Source of the DNA: Paramarasmius palmivorus
Taxonomy: Eukaryota > Basidiomycota > Agaricomycetes > Agaricales > Marasmiaceae
NCBI GenBank assembly: GCA_037176845.1
Contig: JAYKXP010000029.1
Location: forward strand, 434,001 to 498,000
Length of the DNA: 64,000 bases
Direction: 5' to 3'
Within the stretch, counting starts at the first letter, position 1. Each line of letters starts with the position of its first letter. The notes beneath the pieces are model-generated. The model was not told the DNA's origin. It made no database searches and saw nothing but the letters and a program-made list of their open reading frames with translations. This document shows positions 1 to 10,779 of this stretch, piece by piece. A program made the position numbers and the translations under genes.

Positions 1-2830
1 ATGACAGTCTGTAGGGTGTCAAGGAAGAAGACGGCATAGACCATCGCCTTGACGAAAGTCTTGTCTTTTGGAAATGATAGGTAGTACAGATCTGGAAGAG
101 GGTAAGCTTCCGGACCATCGCACGAAGCAATACGTGCTCACAGACTTGAAGGATTTGCACGCCATAGAGGATTTGTCCGAGCATAAAAGTTACGATCTGA
201 TATGAAGATTTCAAGTCAGTGATAATAGGGATGCGGCTAATAGCTGGAGTCATTACTATTGGACCTGTGCTATAAAGAGATGAGCGTTTACTGGGAACAG
301 GTATTGAACACAGAGCTTACATGTAGGAAATATCATGCGGAATTCCCGGTACTGGAGACATATTATGCTTCTAGGATGGTTGGACAAAGTGGACAAGGGG
401 GGAGATTGTGATGCGTCGACTACCAGTCACACCCCGAAATTTGTACTCGCTGAACCAAGGGTGATCAACGCCACGACGTCCATGTACGAAGCGAGATTAT
501 TACGAGAGTGTCGCCCTACATAAAGTGGTCTATGTAAGTCTATGTATTAGACGAGCAGACTCAAGCCGGAGAATTTATTGGCGAATACATACCTCCCATC
601 GCAACCAGGTCAGAGCTATGGAACGTGGCCAGATCGGCGGGCTTGTGGGAACAGTCAGTTTAAACTTCTAGGAACCACTAAAAGTTGGCACCTGCTTTGA
701 CCTATAGGTCCCGTCACAGTGTATGGAATGGGTATCGTACCAGAGCTTCAAGTTAACTGCTCGAGGGATGGTATTCTTTTCGTAGCGTATTGGCTGCAAT
801 TTTGCCGCCGGTAGTATTGCTACCGAATATTTCCTCGACTGCTAGATGGAGTGGGAAGAAACCTCTCTGCAGTGGTCGTCACATTGAAACGATAGCATCA
901 CGCCACATTAAGCTCCCGCTGGATAAAACGCACCATTCTCGGAAGAAATAATGTATCCCTCATCTTGTATAGCAGTGGCAGAGGAGCGTGCCCGCACTAA
1001 ACCAGAGTCGTTTCAATATAAACGATGGCAGGACAATTCACACAAGCTACGCATTCATCAAATACAACCCTCTTTTAGCCAAGATATGAGCGGGTACCTC
1101 ACATATTATTGGCGCGTAGAGTGTCACAGCCATCGAAAGATGCATCCAAAGCCTGGATGTTGCAACTCGAAAACCTAGAGTGACAGAATCAATGAACAAA
1201 TGAATAGTGACTCATAGTCGGGAAACACCTCAGCCAAGCCGAACCGGACTAAACAATTCTTTAAGTCCAAGAAAAGCATGTGTTGCGAATCGGACGAGCT
1301 GTATATCGGATAAATTACTCGACAACTGCATGCATTAGACCAGGTTGAGCTTACCTATCATAAAATGACAACTTTCCGCTGCTGGCAGTGCGGCCTCACA
1401 TATGGCCGGATATATACAACAGCCAGACAGCCACACCAGGAAGCGAGAGAAAGAATGTCGAGCGTTTCGGTAGGTAATAACCTGTAATAACTCCTCGGTA
1501 CCCTTTGCTTCCGAATTTACGCATCCGGCACCCCCTACTGGTGATCTATCTGAAACAAGCTGCATACTTTGAATGACCGTATCACGATTCGGAGCGCATG
1601 AGAAAGGTTCAAGTCCTCACAAAAGCTTGCGTTCCTGTCGGGAACATCATTTTCGATGGAAAGAAGGGCCCGTATGGACGAGCCATACTTAGTAAAGGCT
1701 TGGCGTACATCCTAAGGCCAGAATGGTAATCGACATGAGACTTGCATTTGAGTTTTGGGGCATTGCAGTGTCGGTATTACGCTTGTGCTCTCTTCGTCGT
1801 GATGTATAATCTGATCCAATTCCCTTGGGCCGTCTGCCTTCAGTAAACCTGTTTCAGTTGTGGACATTCTTAGTGGGAGAACGTACCCTCAGTCCGATAT
1901 GACCCGGGGGCGGAAGAAGCAGGGAGATAATGTAGAAATGTATGGCTTCAAATTGAACTTGAGTTGGTGATATCATGTAGGAGTTTCAAGAGCACGAGAG
2001 GCACCCCTTGCCTACCCAAGCGAATACTCGCACATTATTCGGAAGATGATCCACCAGTACATATTGACTCTGACAACGACAGTTCATTTCGTACCTTCCG
2101 AAGGCTATACAACGTACTAAGTATGATGTTGACCTTGAATCCAAAAGGAGCACTATCCAGGAGAGATGATATTTGTGAGGATTTTACACGTTAAAGCAGA
2201 CATTGGTGAGTCGGTACTTACGGCAGCCAATACCAAGCCATCCTGAACAGAGTCGAATTTTATACCCCTCGAGCAGACCGAGATTTGACCAGTTCCCATT
2301 CACCATTCTGAGCTTAAGTATTGAAGATTTCGAGGCCTCGGATCCGAGCTTCAAATTTCGATAGCGGTGTTCTACCCACGATAGGTCTATCACGGAGGTG
2401 ACACCTGGAATGAAGGTATTATCATAAGTAACTTGGTAAATATCTTGTGGCAGATGGACTTACTATACAGTACTCATTCCGAACGACTTTATCTGAAATT
2501 CCACGACATCCAGCCAGAAACTCAGGACTCACGACAGATTGGTCCCAGTACGCAAAATCTGCATTATGTCGAAATCGATTGAATTTTCAAAATAGCTGAG
2601 TAGTGAAGAAGCCTCGAGGTGGGAGTCGTGGAAGAGATATATAAGCGCTGGTCCCGGTCCAGTTCTTTGCTGTTGACCACGACATTCGGGATAACGGATT
2701 CGGGTACGCGTTTTCTTATGTTTCTCACTTAAAACCTGCATAGCTCAACAGCTTTCTTCTAGTATAAAATCCCGCAATTCTATCGTTTTGCTTCTGGACC
2801 TTGATCATCACCGTCATCAGCAAGTAGGCC
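1..2830. other. Gene-poor stretch, nothing supported
   Basis: I see no coding region I can support. The open frames are all under 80 codons, match no family I know, and cannot be linked by convincing splice sites. There is no tRNA, simple repeat or mobile-element signature. It may be intergenic DNA or decayed sequence. Confidence 0.4.
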
Positions 2831-3893
2831 ATGTCAGAACAAGCGGAGATTGCGTTCATCAAGACTTTCTCGAACACTATTTCGACTCAGCCTGTAACCT
2901 ACGCTGACGATTATCAGCAGCCGCCAGAGAACTCCCTGAGCAGGATTCCTGTCTTACAGGTATTTCGTTGCACCTCAAAATTTGGACACGTACTTACTAG
3001 GCCCTGACCTCGTTGCATAGGTGCCTATACCACCTGCACCAGAGAGGAAGGGTAAAGATGAACCGGCTTCAAACGGTGCGTGATATCTAGTATACGCAAT
3101 CTTCTGAACTCATTGTTTCATAAACAGAGTCCATAACCATAACTATCAAATCTGCCAAACCTGCTGCGACATTCACTTTATCGGTACTTCCAACCGACAC
3201 GATTGCCTCTATTAAAGCGCAGCTCTTTGAATCCACGTCTCTTGCAACGTCATCCAACCACGCACCGCCAGCCGATGCGCAGCGTCTCTTGCATAAAGGC
3301 AAGGCATTAGCCGATAACAAGCTTCTCAAGGAGTACCCGATCAAGGCCGGCGATGTAGTGAATCTAATGGTGAAGACTGGATTTGATTGGGATCCATCGA
3401 AACCATCCTCAGCTGCTATTGCCCAACCTGCTCCTATTACTCCCTCGCAATCCGCGACGACTCTTACCAGCGATGCCGGGCCAATCGGCGGTGGCGGAAG
3501 AAGACACCAGCGTATTCCGTCGGTCGTGTTATCCCCATCGCCTGCCAATGACTCGCCCAATCCTAGCCCTCAAATGAAACCGATGGATATCGAGCTTGAC
3601 ATCGATGATCCTCGAACGACTTCTGCAAGGGAGGCCGTAAGCGGATCTTACCATGAAGTGGTTTCCAAGCCCGAGTTTTGGGAGCGCCTGTCGGTATTCT
3701 TGAAGTGAGTAATATCCACGTTCTCTGCGTTGCTCTCTCCAAACGTATTTTTTCCAGGTCCGAATTTCAGAACGAAGCTGACGCTTTGAACGCCTGGGAA
3801 GAGTTTTTGAGAGTTAGTAAAGGCGATCTGACCGCGAGCGAGATTGCAAAGATTAGAGATCACGTTGGCGTTGTTGGGATGGCTGGGACATGA
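2831..3893 (+). CDS. get5: Get5/Mdy2-like ubiquitin-fold protein of the GET pathway
   Basis: Four exons (2831-2959, 3021-3075, 3128-3704, 3758-3893) give 298 residues, and all phases close. The N-terminal part (residues about 1-45, with FIKTF and QPVTY) resembles the Get4-binding segment of fungal Get5. Residues about 65-140 form a ubiquitin-like domain (ITITIKSAKPAATFTLSVLP ... QRLLHKGKAL ... GDVVNLMVK). A proline/serine-rich linker follows, and then a short helical C-terminus (FWERLSVFLK ... AWEEFLRVSKG) that fits the Get5 dimerisation domain. In yeast Get5 works with Get4 and Sgt2 to hand tail-anchored proteins to Get3 for ER insertion. The family call rests on domain order and motifs. A different ubiquitin-like cochaperone is the alternative. 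The start chosen is the only ATG that precedes the conserved N-terminus. Confidence 0.72.
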
Positions 3894-4333
3894 TGATGGG
3901 AAGTGAATTGTCATCTCTCTATAACCCGATACCGTTCCCTTTATACTTTCTTGGTACAGCATCTAATAATTCTTCGAGGGCCGTTGACAGCTTACTACAT
4001 TTTGTTGGGATTGTGTATACAGGCAAATGGAATCAAGTAGAATCTCTGCAGGTGCCGTCTCGGTAACGTGCTACACGAGCCCTCAACAGCATTTCTAAAT
4101 TCTCAACCCCTCGACCTGGTGATCAGGCAACACACAGCCCTCACGGAGCGACCTGTGGTATGACGACAGTGGAACCAATTGAATGAGGAGCGCTCCATAA
4201 TGGCGTGTACACGCTGTTATGGTCCCCAGTGACGCAGAGTGGCTCTCTACCTCGTTAAAAAGCTGCCTTTGAGCCGCCTTCACGTACATACTTCATACTA
4301 TTCTAATCATTTCACTCAAAACCAAAGCTTGTA

Positions 4334-4908
4334 ATGCCTCTCTTCAAGTCTAACCCAGACGAACGCGACCAAGCCGACGGTGTTCACCGTTCCCGTTCTA
4401 CCTCCCACAAGAACGGCGGCTCACCCACTCGCAAGGGTACGCTCTTTGGCGGTCGTCGTCGTTCTGTCTCCCCCGAACCCTCGACAAGCAACTCTCATCG
4501 TGGTGGATTCTTCCACCGTCGTTCGTCTTCTGACGACTCCTCTTTGGGTCGTAGTGGAACTGGTACCGGAAGTGTCCGCTCAGGAAACTCTGGCGGATTC
4601 TTCAGCTTCGGAAACCACAATAGTTCCAATGACCCCACCATCATGGCTGCCCGACAGAAGGTGCAGGACGCTGAGGTAGCCGAGAAGGAAGCTGATAGGG
4701 CCTTGATGGCTGCAAGAGCCATGGTCAAGGAAGCTAGGGATCATGTCAAGATGCTGGAAAGAGAGGCCGAGGAAGAGTAAGCTCGTTTTTAACTTTACCA
4801 CCATACCCAACTAACGCATCGATTGACAGTGCCCGTCGTGCCAAACTCAAACAGGCCGAGGCGAAAGTTGTTAGCAAGACTGCTCGTGCTCTTGGTCGCC
4901 ATGGCTGA
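4334..4908 (+). CDS. Small Ser/Arg/Gly-rich protein with C-terminal coiled coil
   Basis: Two exons (4334-4776, 4830-4908) encode 173 residues. The intron has a GTAAGC donor and a GACAG acceptor, and the frame closes on a TGA. The first 95 residues are low complexity, rich in Ser, Arg, Gly and Phe (GGFFHRRSSSDDSS, GGFFSFGNHN). The rest is a charged alanine-rich helix (QKVQDAEVAEKEADRALMAA) predicted to form a coiled coil. No enzyme motif, signal peptide or membrane segment is visible. I do not recognise a named family. Similar short proteins of this composition occur in other Agaricomycetes, but I cannot assign a role. Codon usage and splice sites look like those of neighbouring genes, so I believe it is real. 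Confidence 0.62.
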
Positions 4909-5189
4909 GCGTCGAGCAACGTATACCAAGGATACCCCACGAACGATAATGATATTCATTGCCCGTTACGAACGATTTAAAATGATGATATATGCCTGGT
5001 TCCTTCCCTGTATCCCTTCCCTGTATCATACTTCCTGGTATTCTCCTTGGAGCACTGATGATACTGTATCGATATACCATTTAGTTTACCTTTACTGGGC
5101 TCACTGTACTTCATCCCTTCGCCTAATCATTGTTAAACTGTTTAATTTTGTCCGAGCAGGTTATCGAGCGTGAACCAGTATGTAGCATA

Positions 5190-5852
5190 TCATGGAAGAC
5201 CCTCAGCCCTATCTTTCAATGCTTTTGCCTGCGCCAAAAAGCCCTTGCGCAATCCATCAGCCTGCGTCACTTCTACCGCCGGTGCTAATAGCCCACCAAA
5301 CACCTCCCTCGACTCATAAAACGTCTGTCCTTCAAACACGCTCAACGCACTCCACCTCTCCGCACTCAGCGCAAAATCAGGCGAGGGATGAAACTTCCAT
5401 GCGACCTGGTAAGGTTCTGGTGTGTTCACATGGGTGATGTTTTCGCCCGAATAACGTGTGTTGAGGAGGTTATTTGGTGTATCGGCGTTGACTGGACCTT
5501 CGAGAGGAGGTATTTGGGATGTAATGATCATATTAAGGCCTTCTCGTGCGGTCTGGTCCTCGAGTGGTTTAAGAAACCATTTGTCGTATATGACTTGTTG
5601 TCTGCCTCTTCTGGTCAGCTTGAGTTATCGATTTGGGGTGATAGCGACTCACCTTGCAAACGGATTCCATTCTGGGTAGGCCGGGAAGTCAAGCAAGATT
5701 TGCCAGACCTTCTCTATGGGTGCATTGATGAGGATGCTTGCGCTGGCATTGAAATATCCTGGTTCAACGTCTGGCAGATGGCTGGGAGGCGTTTGTGCAG
5801 ATACTCCTGCGACTCCAAGGAAAAAGAACGGAAGGGTTCGCAGAAAGAACAT
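5190..5852 (-). CDS. Secreted START-like (SRPBCC superfamily) protein
   Basis: Two exons on the minus strand (5852-5653, 5610-5190) give 206 residues. The intron is short (42 bases) with a GTGAGT donor and CTGACCAG acceptor. The N-terminus is a clear signal peptide (MFFLRTLPFFFLGVAGVSAQ). The mature part starts with a pattern typical of the polyketide-cyclase/START-like fold: FNASASILINAPIEKVWQIL, then DFPAYPEWNPF. Such proteins bind hydrophobic small molecules or lipids in a deep cavity, and the ligand cannot be told from sequence. The gene converges on the Ser/Arg-rich gene to its left. A TATA-like element lies about 40 bases upstream of the start. Confidence 0.68.
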
Positions 5853-5886
5853 CGCAGGAAAGGGATGTTAGATTTCCGACAACACG

Positions 5887-5898
5887 GGTATTTATGCA
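5887..5898 (-). promoter_or_regulatory. TATA-like element upstream of the START-like gene
   Basis: On the minus strand the sequence GCATAAATACCC lies 35-46 bases before the ATG at 5852. Position and composition fit a core promoter element. The short distance implies a very short 5' leader. This is an assignment from sequence only. Confidence 0.3.
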
Positions 5899-7791
5899 TA
5901 TTAAGCCTAAAACACGGAAGATCTGAGCACTTTGCGAAACAGTAACGCGGTCTGACACGGGTCTGACAGATGAAAGCACTTGTAAATCCGAAGCATTCAG
6001 TTACACGTTTAAGGTGTCCTTGGGTGCCCATAGCAACTACCATGCTTCTTCTGTGTTCGATGGTTGGATTTCGCTCAAGTTTCGCTGCAGAGGGGTTTCT
6101 AACGAGGATGCTGGGATTATATCATTGAACCTGGAGCCTTGCACAAGTAGGGCATTCAATGTCTTGACAGGAATAATGTCAGTGATAGTGATTTACGACT
6201 TTCGGAGAAGAACGGTGGCCGCTGAGTGAGTGTTCATGACGAGGGGTTTTCGCAGTGGGCTAGGTGAGAAAATGTTCGGAAAATATTTGGAAAATGGAAT
6301 TCATGAACCACGTACCTTTTTACCGGCAGCTCCTCTCCTCAGTTCTATTTATGAGGAAATCTCTGTGTGTTTTGCAAGTGTAGGTTGAGTGTAGGTGAGA
6401 ATTTGAAACCCGTCATGGTGACGGTTTGAAGTTGGAGTGTTGCCGAATTGGAAATGGCCTGGTTCAACTTCTTCCTCTTCCATCTACCTACGGTGTGACC
6501 ACCTCCGGCGCATTTATAAACATCACATCACGGGGAGTAGGTGAATTGAACACGGATGCTCCAGGATACCAGTGAGTTACCGTCGCATTAAGAATTGTAT
6601 CTGCACCTTGAAACTCGGCGGCTAGGTGCAACTTATTGCTCAGAAGATGCTACTTCCGCAACCTTGACACTCGAGGGAAATATGACCGTGTTTAGAATAT
6701 CAGCGATGGCTTAAGCTCATAAAGAAAGTCCTCCAATGGTGCGTTTGAGGATTTGTGAAAGTCGTGCCGCCCTCATGAATTGTGTAGCTGTATTCCGCGA
6801 GCTACTGAACAACAAAGGGTTTATTACTCACCTCAGAAGCTGACCATCTGCCTCTAGCTCAGTCAGACCCTGATTTGGAGACGAATCTAGAGAAGACTCA
6901 CCCTAGACAACTAGGCTGCAAGCAAGAACGTTCATTCATGGAATGATGGGCCGCTCAAACTGCAGATTTGTCTATATTCAAAGATCTTCCCGAAAAAATG
7001 CTTTGCCTCATATGCTAGGAGATGCTAGGTTTAGCCTATGTCTATTGCAATTGCATCTGGTCGCCGCACACTCATCATCCAACAGTCAAATGATTCAGAT
7101 TATCGAGCATCCGGCAATTGCATCATGTCTGCTTCGGGGACCCAGATCTTCGATCCTGCATCTCCCGCGAAAGTGTTGGTCTATCAAGGGTATCTATGAT
7201 GGTATACCTTTACGCGAAAAGGAACTTAAGGAACCCCGCCTTCTCCTTATCTCGGGAGCATTCCTGTGACTGGGAAAAGCTCAACGTTCAATTGTACCAT
7301 CCCTGGATGAGATTGGTCTATCTGAGATGCTTGCCGAGGTTTGCCCGACACTTTCAATCAAGCATGTATTTCCATCTGCAGCTACCGTGGCTCGAATATG
7401 TTAGACATGGACCGAGTTGTAGGTACCCACGGGGTGTTCACGAGGGAAAAGTAGAAGGAACGTGCAAAGAAGCGTGCCTCTTACGCGTCTTTCATGCGAG
7501 GACAAGCGAGAGGCGTCGTAAAACCCCATAGGGTTCAGCGCTCAGCCGTTGTAACTACATTATCTCAGGTCAATATACTTATTGTTTATTGAGTAGAGAG
7601 TAACTATTCCTTGAATTGAAGGCTTGAACCATGCGATGACTTGTGAGAAAACGCCAGCGTCTGATGTGAATTGTGAATTAGAACAGTGACCACTTCAACT
7701 TCAAGCATCTAAGCACTAGCACTGCCGCCATTGCCATGACACTCTTTGCCTTCAAATCTCGTTGTGAGCTGTCGCTAACTCTCACCCTGCG
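5899..7791. other. Intergenic stretch, nothing supported
   Basis: Open frames reach about 137 codons (7118-7531, plus), but none shows family motifs or a consistent splice pattern. I see no RNA gene or repeat. Confidence 0.35.
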
Positions 7792-8846
7792 ATGTCGAAT
7801 GGCGAAGAGAACACGATATTCAAGAGGACAGCTCTGGTTCTTGGCAAGAATGGCTGTGGTAAAGTAAGTCTTTCCCTACGAGTCCGACTCGACATACGCT
7901 CGACTTGTGAACTGACCCTTCAGTCTGTACACAGACAAACTTGCTGAGTGTATTCAAATCTGGAGTATATTTCGACGCGTACAACCCGTCCAAACCGTGT
8001 CTTCACCCCAATCTCTTGTCAAAACAGTTAGTAGTGGACGATTCTTCACACCAAGAGAAACTTTCGCAATTCAAGGTCGAAGAGCAGAGAGTGGACTTTA
8101 CTTTACGTGACACTAATGGAGAGGAGGAAGAGGATGTCTTGAATGCATTGCTGCACGAGGCGCATGTCGTGATGCTATGTTTTGCGGTTGATGATCCTGG
8201 GTCATTGGAGGAGGTCCGAGCCAAAGTGAGTAAAGCAGATCTGTAGCTCTGAAAACGAGCTGAGCCTTATCATCTAGTGGTCTCCAAGGATTAAAGAATC
8301 AGGATCGACAGTTCCTACTATCGTCGTGGCGTGCAAGGTTGACCTGCGAAAGGATCCCCAAGTAATTGAGCGACTTAGAAAGACAGACCAACGACCGGTT
8401 CCCAAGTTTGAAGTTTGTATTGGGATCCTTCAACCTTGACGACTAATCCCCCTGATCTCTTGTTCTTTTAGGGAATAGCAATATCTCTCAAACTCCAGCC
8501 TCCCCCTAAATTCTACGTCGAATGCTCTTCCAAAAACGACTACGGCATCACAGATGTGCTCAGTGTAGCTGCCAAAGCCTGCATAACGGAGCTGACCACT
8601 GAACGGAGGAGGATCGCCAAATGGAGAGAGACAAAGAAGAAGCTAGTGAAGGCACTAGCGATGGTCTTGCTTTGGGCTTTGGCATACTACTATCTTGCGT
8701 ATAAATTGGGAGGCCGAGGGTCGCCGCAAAACGAAGGTTCTGTAGTCAAATCCGGTGTGTTCATTTGTGCGATTATGCAAATGATATCTCATATGTATCG
8801 CGTGCACAGGACTCCGCTTTGCACATTGCTGGATAGTACGAAATAG
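7792..8846 (+). CDS. Rho-like small GTPase with C-terminal transmembrane segment
   Basis: Four exons (7792-7863, 7935-8225, 8278-8412, 8472-8846) give about 290 residues. The G1 loop is split by the first intron and reads GKNGCGKT. The G3 region reads RDTNGEEEED, where Rho proteins have WDTAGQEE. The sequence then follows Rho closely: VVMLCFAVDDPGSLEEVRAK, W at the next exon start, and the base-binding motif ACKVDLRKD. The G5-like stretch is YVECSSKNDYGI. In place of a CAAX box there is a basic segment (ERRRIAKWRETKKKLVKA) followed by a hydrophobic helix (LAMVLLWALAYYYLAYKLG), so the protein looks tail-anchored. The last 30 codons could instead be split by an intron that starts near 8757. It is a Rho-family relative, and its membrane and partner are unknown. 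Confidence 0.7.
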
Positions 8847-8922
8847 TACCATCTGCCAGCAGTGATGACGCGTCTTCCCGGTCGCTACATCCGCTATTCG
8901 CTATGTATTACTATCAGCATAT

Positions 8923-9846
8923 TTACCGGTCACATCGGCCTATCCCTTCTATTCTCCCATTCATAACCATGACTGCACTACCCGCCAAATCAACTTCCAT
9001 CACCTCGCCGTCACTGCTCACATCAACGCTCACGGCAATTGCACTCCGCCTCCCCATCTCTACACCCTGTACAATGTCAAAGTTCTGTATCCCAGGAACA
9101 CCTCTTTTCACGGCAAGGTAGCTGGCCAGTGTAGATGCCGCAGAACCTGTTGCAGGGTCCTCCACCGGCCCGTCAAACATGCGCGTTCTGACCTTCCCAT
9201 CTGGAAGGATCACGTAGAAATAAATTGCGGTGAACCCGTACCAATCGCCCACGATGTCTCTCGAGACCTCGGATCTCTTGCTGTGCGGCACCACCTTGGC
9301 CAAAGCCTCCTCAGATACTAGCTCAATAAGGATGAATGTCATCCCCTTCACAATCGACGCTATAGGCTCCGATGCATCTCTACCATTCTTGTAGTCGCCG
9401 GCATCCAGGAAACGTTGAGCGGCCTTCAACTCCAAATGGGGATGTAGGCCATGACACTTGAAATCAACTGGTATTCGAAGATGCACAGCAGCAGGATGAT
9501 CTTCCGCCTTGTAGACCGGGATATCACCAGCTTTGGTGCGGAGAGTGACAGTCTCCATTTCCGGATATCTCTGTAACAGGTACCATCCCGCGCCTATAGT
9601 AGGGTGACCTGCGAACGGTAACTCCTCCAATGTGTCGAAGATATCGATGGGGAAGACGAATGAAGTAGGAAGCGGTGCGTGAAGAAAGACTGTTTCCGCG
9701 AGGTTGAACTCCTTGGCTATAAGTAACTTTTCGGCCGCGGAGATGGTTTTGGAGGGGTTCAAGTGGACGATGGCGAGTGGATTTCCTGAGAAAATTTTCT
9801 CAGTAAAGACGTCGAGTCTGTCGTACACGAGACTATGTGTTGACAT
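8923..9846 (-). CDS. PhzF-family (phenazine biosynthesis-like) isomerase
   Basis: A single intronless frame encodes 307 residues from the first true ATG at 9846. The frame extends a few codons upstream but only with a TTG. The order of motifs matches the PhzF/YHI9 family: an N-terminal YDRLDVFTEKIFSGNPLAIV, the catalytic-glutamate segment EFNLAETVFL, the ELPFAGHPTIGAG motif, and the C-terminal GPVEDPATGSAAS loop that closes the second half of the duplicated fold. The family includes isomerases that act by proton shuttling with one glutamate. The substrate of most fungal members is unknown. The 3' ends of this gene and of the Rho-like gene face each other across fewer than 100 bases. Confidence 0.9.
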   Translation of the reverse strand: MSTHSLVYDRLDVFTEKIFSGNPLAIVHLNPSKTISAAEKLLIAKEFNLAETVFLHAPLPTSFVFPIDIFDTLEELPFAGHPTIGAGWYLLQRYPEMETVTLRTKAGDIPVYKAEDHPAAVHLRIPVDFKCHGLHPHLELKAAQRFLDAGDYKNGRDASEPIASIVKGMTFILIELVSEEALAKVVPHSKRSEVSRDIVGDWYGFTAIYFYVILPDGKVRTRMFDGPVEDPATGSAASTLASYLAVKRGVPGIQNFDIVQGVEMGRRSAIAVSVDVSSDGEVMEVDLAGSAVMVMNGRIEGIGRCDR

Positions 9847-10779
9847 CAATGTTTGAATCAAGAGTTTGATGGACCTCCGATGGCACCAGCAACGTACACT
9901 GGACCCCGGTCCATGACTCGGACTTTCGGTTACCAGTCTAGTACTGGCGGACCCGATAATGTCCAGCGTTCAACGTTCAACATTCAGCGCTCAGCGTACA
10001 CCAATATCGTCATCCCAGTGATTTCGTCAACCATTGTGTATCAACGAATTCAGAAATCAAAGTTTGGTATTCACCGGCATTGGCCAAACTCCTAGAATAT
10101 GAATTTTTATGTTGACGAATAAGTGAGGTATTTCAGGATATATCCGAGCCACCCTCGGACCTGACTTGGAGTTAATGCAGATTGCTGTAACAACGTCGAG
10201 CGAAATGAAATGGGGCCGCCAAGACTCAGGCCTCAGGGCTAATACGCTAACAAGCGATCGTGGCGCGGGAGGTATACCCGTAGTTCGTGGCTTTGACCTT
10301 GAGCGAAACCGTCTCCTTTCGCATTCGTCGGGAGCTGCAAAATAAGGTGTAGGTATGTATTAGGCTAGACAGGCCATTTACAAACGAATTCCGGGGTGCC
10401 GAGCCAGTACAGTATCCTTAAAAGTAAGCATATCCACCCAAAGACCCTGAAGACCTGTAGCATGATACGAAAGCAAAGAAAAAGCTAACGGTACAATAGT
10501 AACAGTTGTGCAAAAAACAGGCGAAAAGAGTCCGCACTTATATCAGAAATCAGAGAAGCGTCCTTAGCAAATAAGCGCCATCTACAACAGGCAAAGTAGC
10601 CGTGATAGCGAGAGAAAGCAAAAAAAGCAAAAGATATGATACAACAGCAACAGTACAATACAATAACACACGCACGCCTAGGTATCTGAGGAAATGGGGT
10701 GCGTCTTCAGTTACCGGTCAGTGAATAGAAAGCTGCAATAGGTGATCAAACGACCTACGGGTAAAAAAAATGCCAATGC
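9847..10779. other. Intergenic stretch with short GTTCAAC-type repeats
   Basis: No coding region is supported. Around 9960-10000 the sequence carries a few imperfect copies of GTTCAAC/CATTCAGC. The segment near 10440-10680 is A-rich and lies just beyond the stop of the WOPR gene, so it probably contains its 3' untranslated region. Confidence 0.35.

Noticed and set aside
1600..1620. GGTTCAAGTCC, similar to a tRNA B box
   Set aside because: No A box at the proper distance and no cloverleaf could be drawn.
3087..3560. 157-codon open frame on the minus strand
   Set aside because: It lies opposite the ubiquitin-like exon of the Get5-like gene, has no motif, and is explained as a shadow of that coding sequence.
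5388..5945. 185-codon open frame on the plus strand
   Set aside because: It covers both exons and the intron of the START-like gene on the other strand. It lacks homology, and the minus-strand model has a signal peptide and domain.
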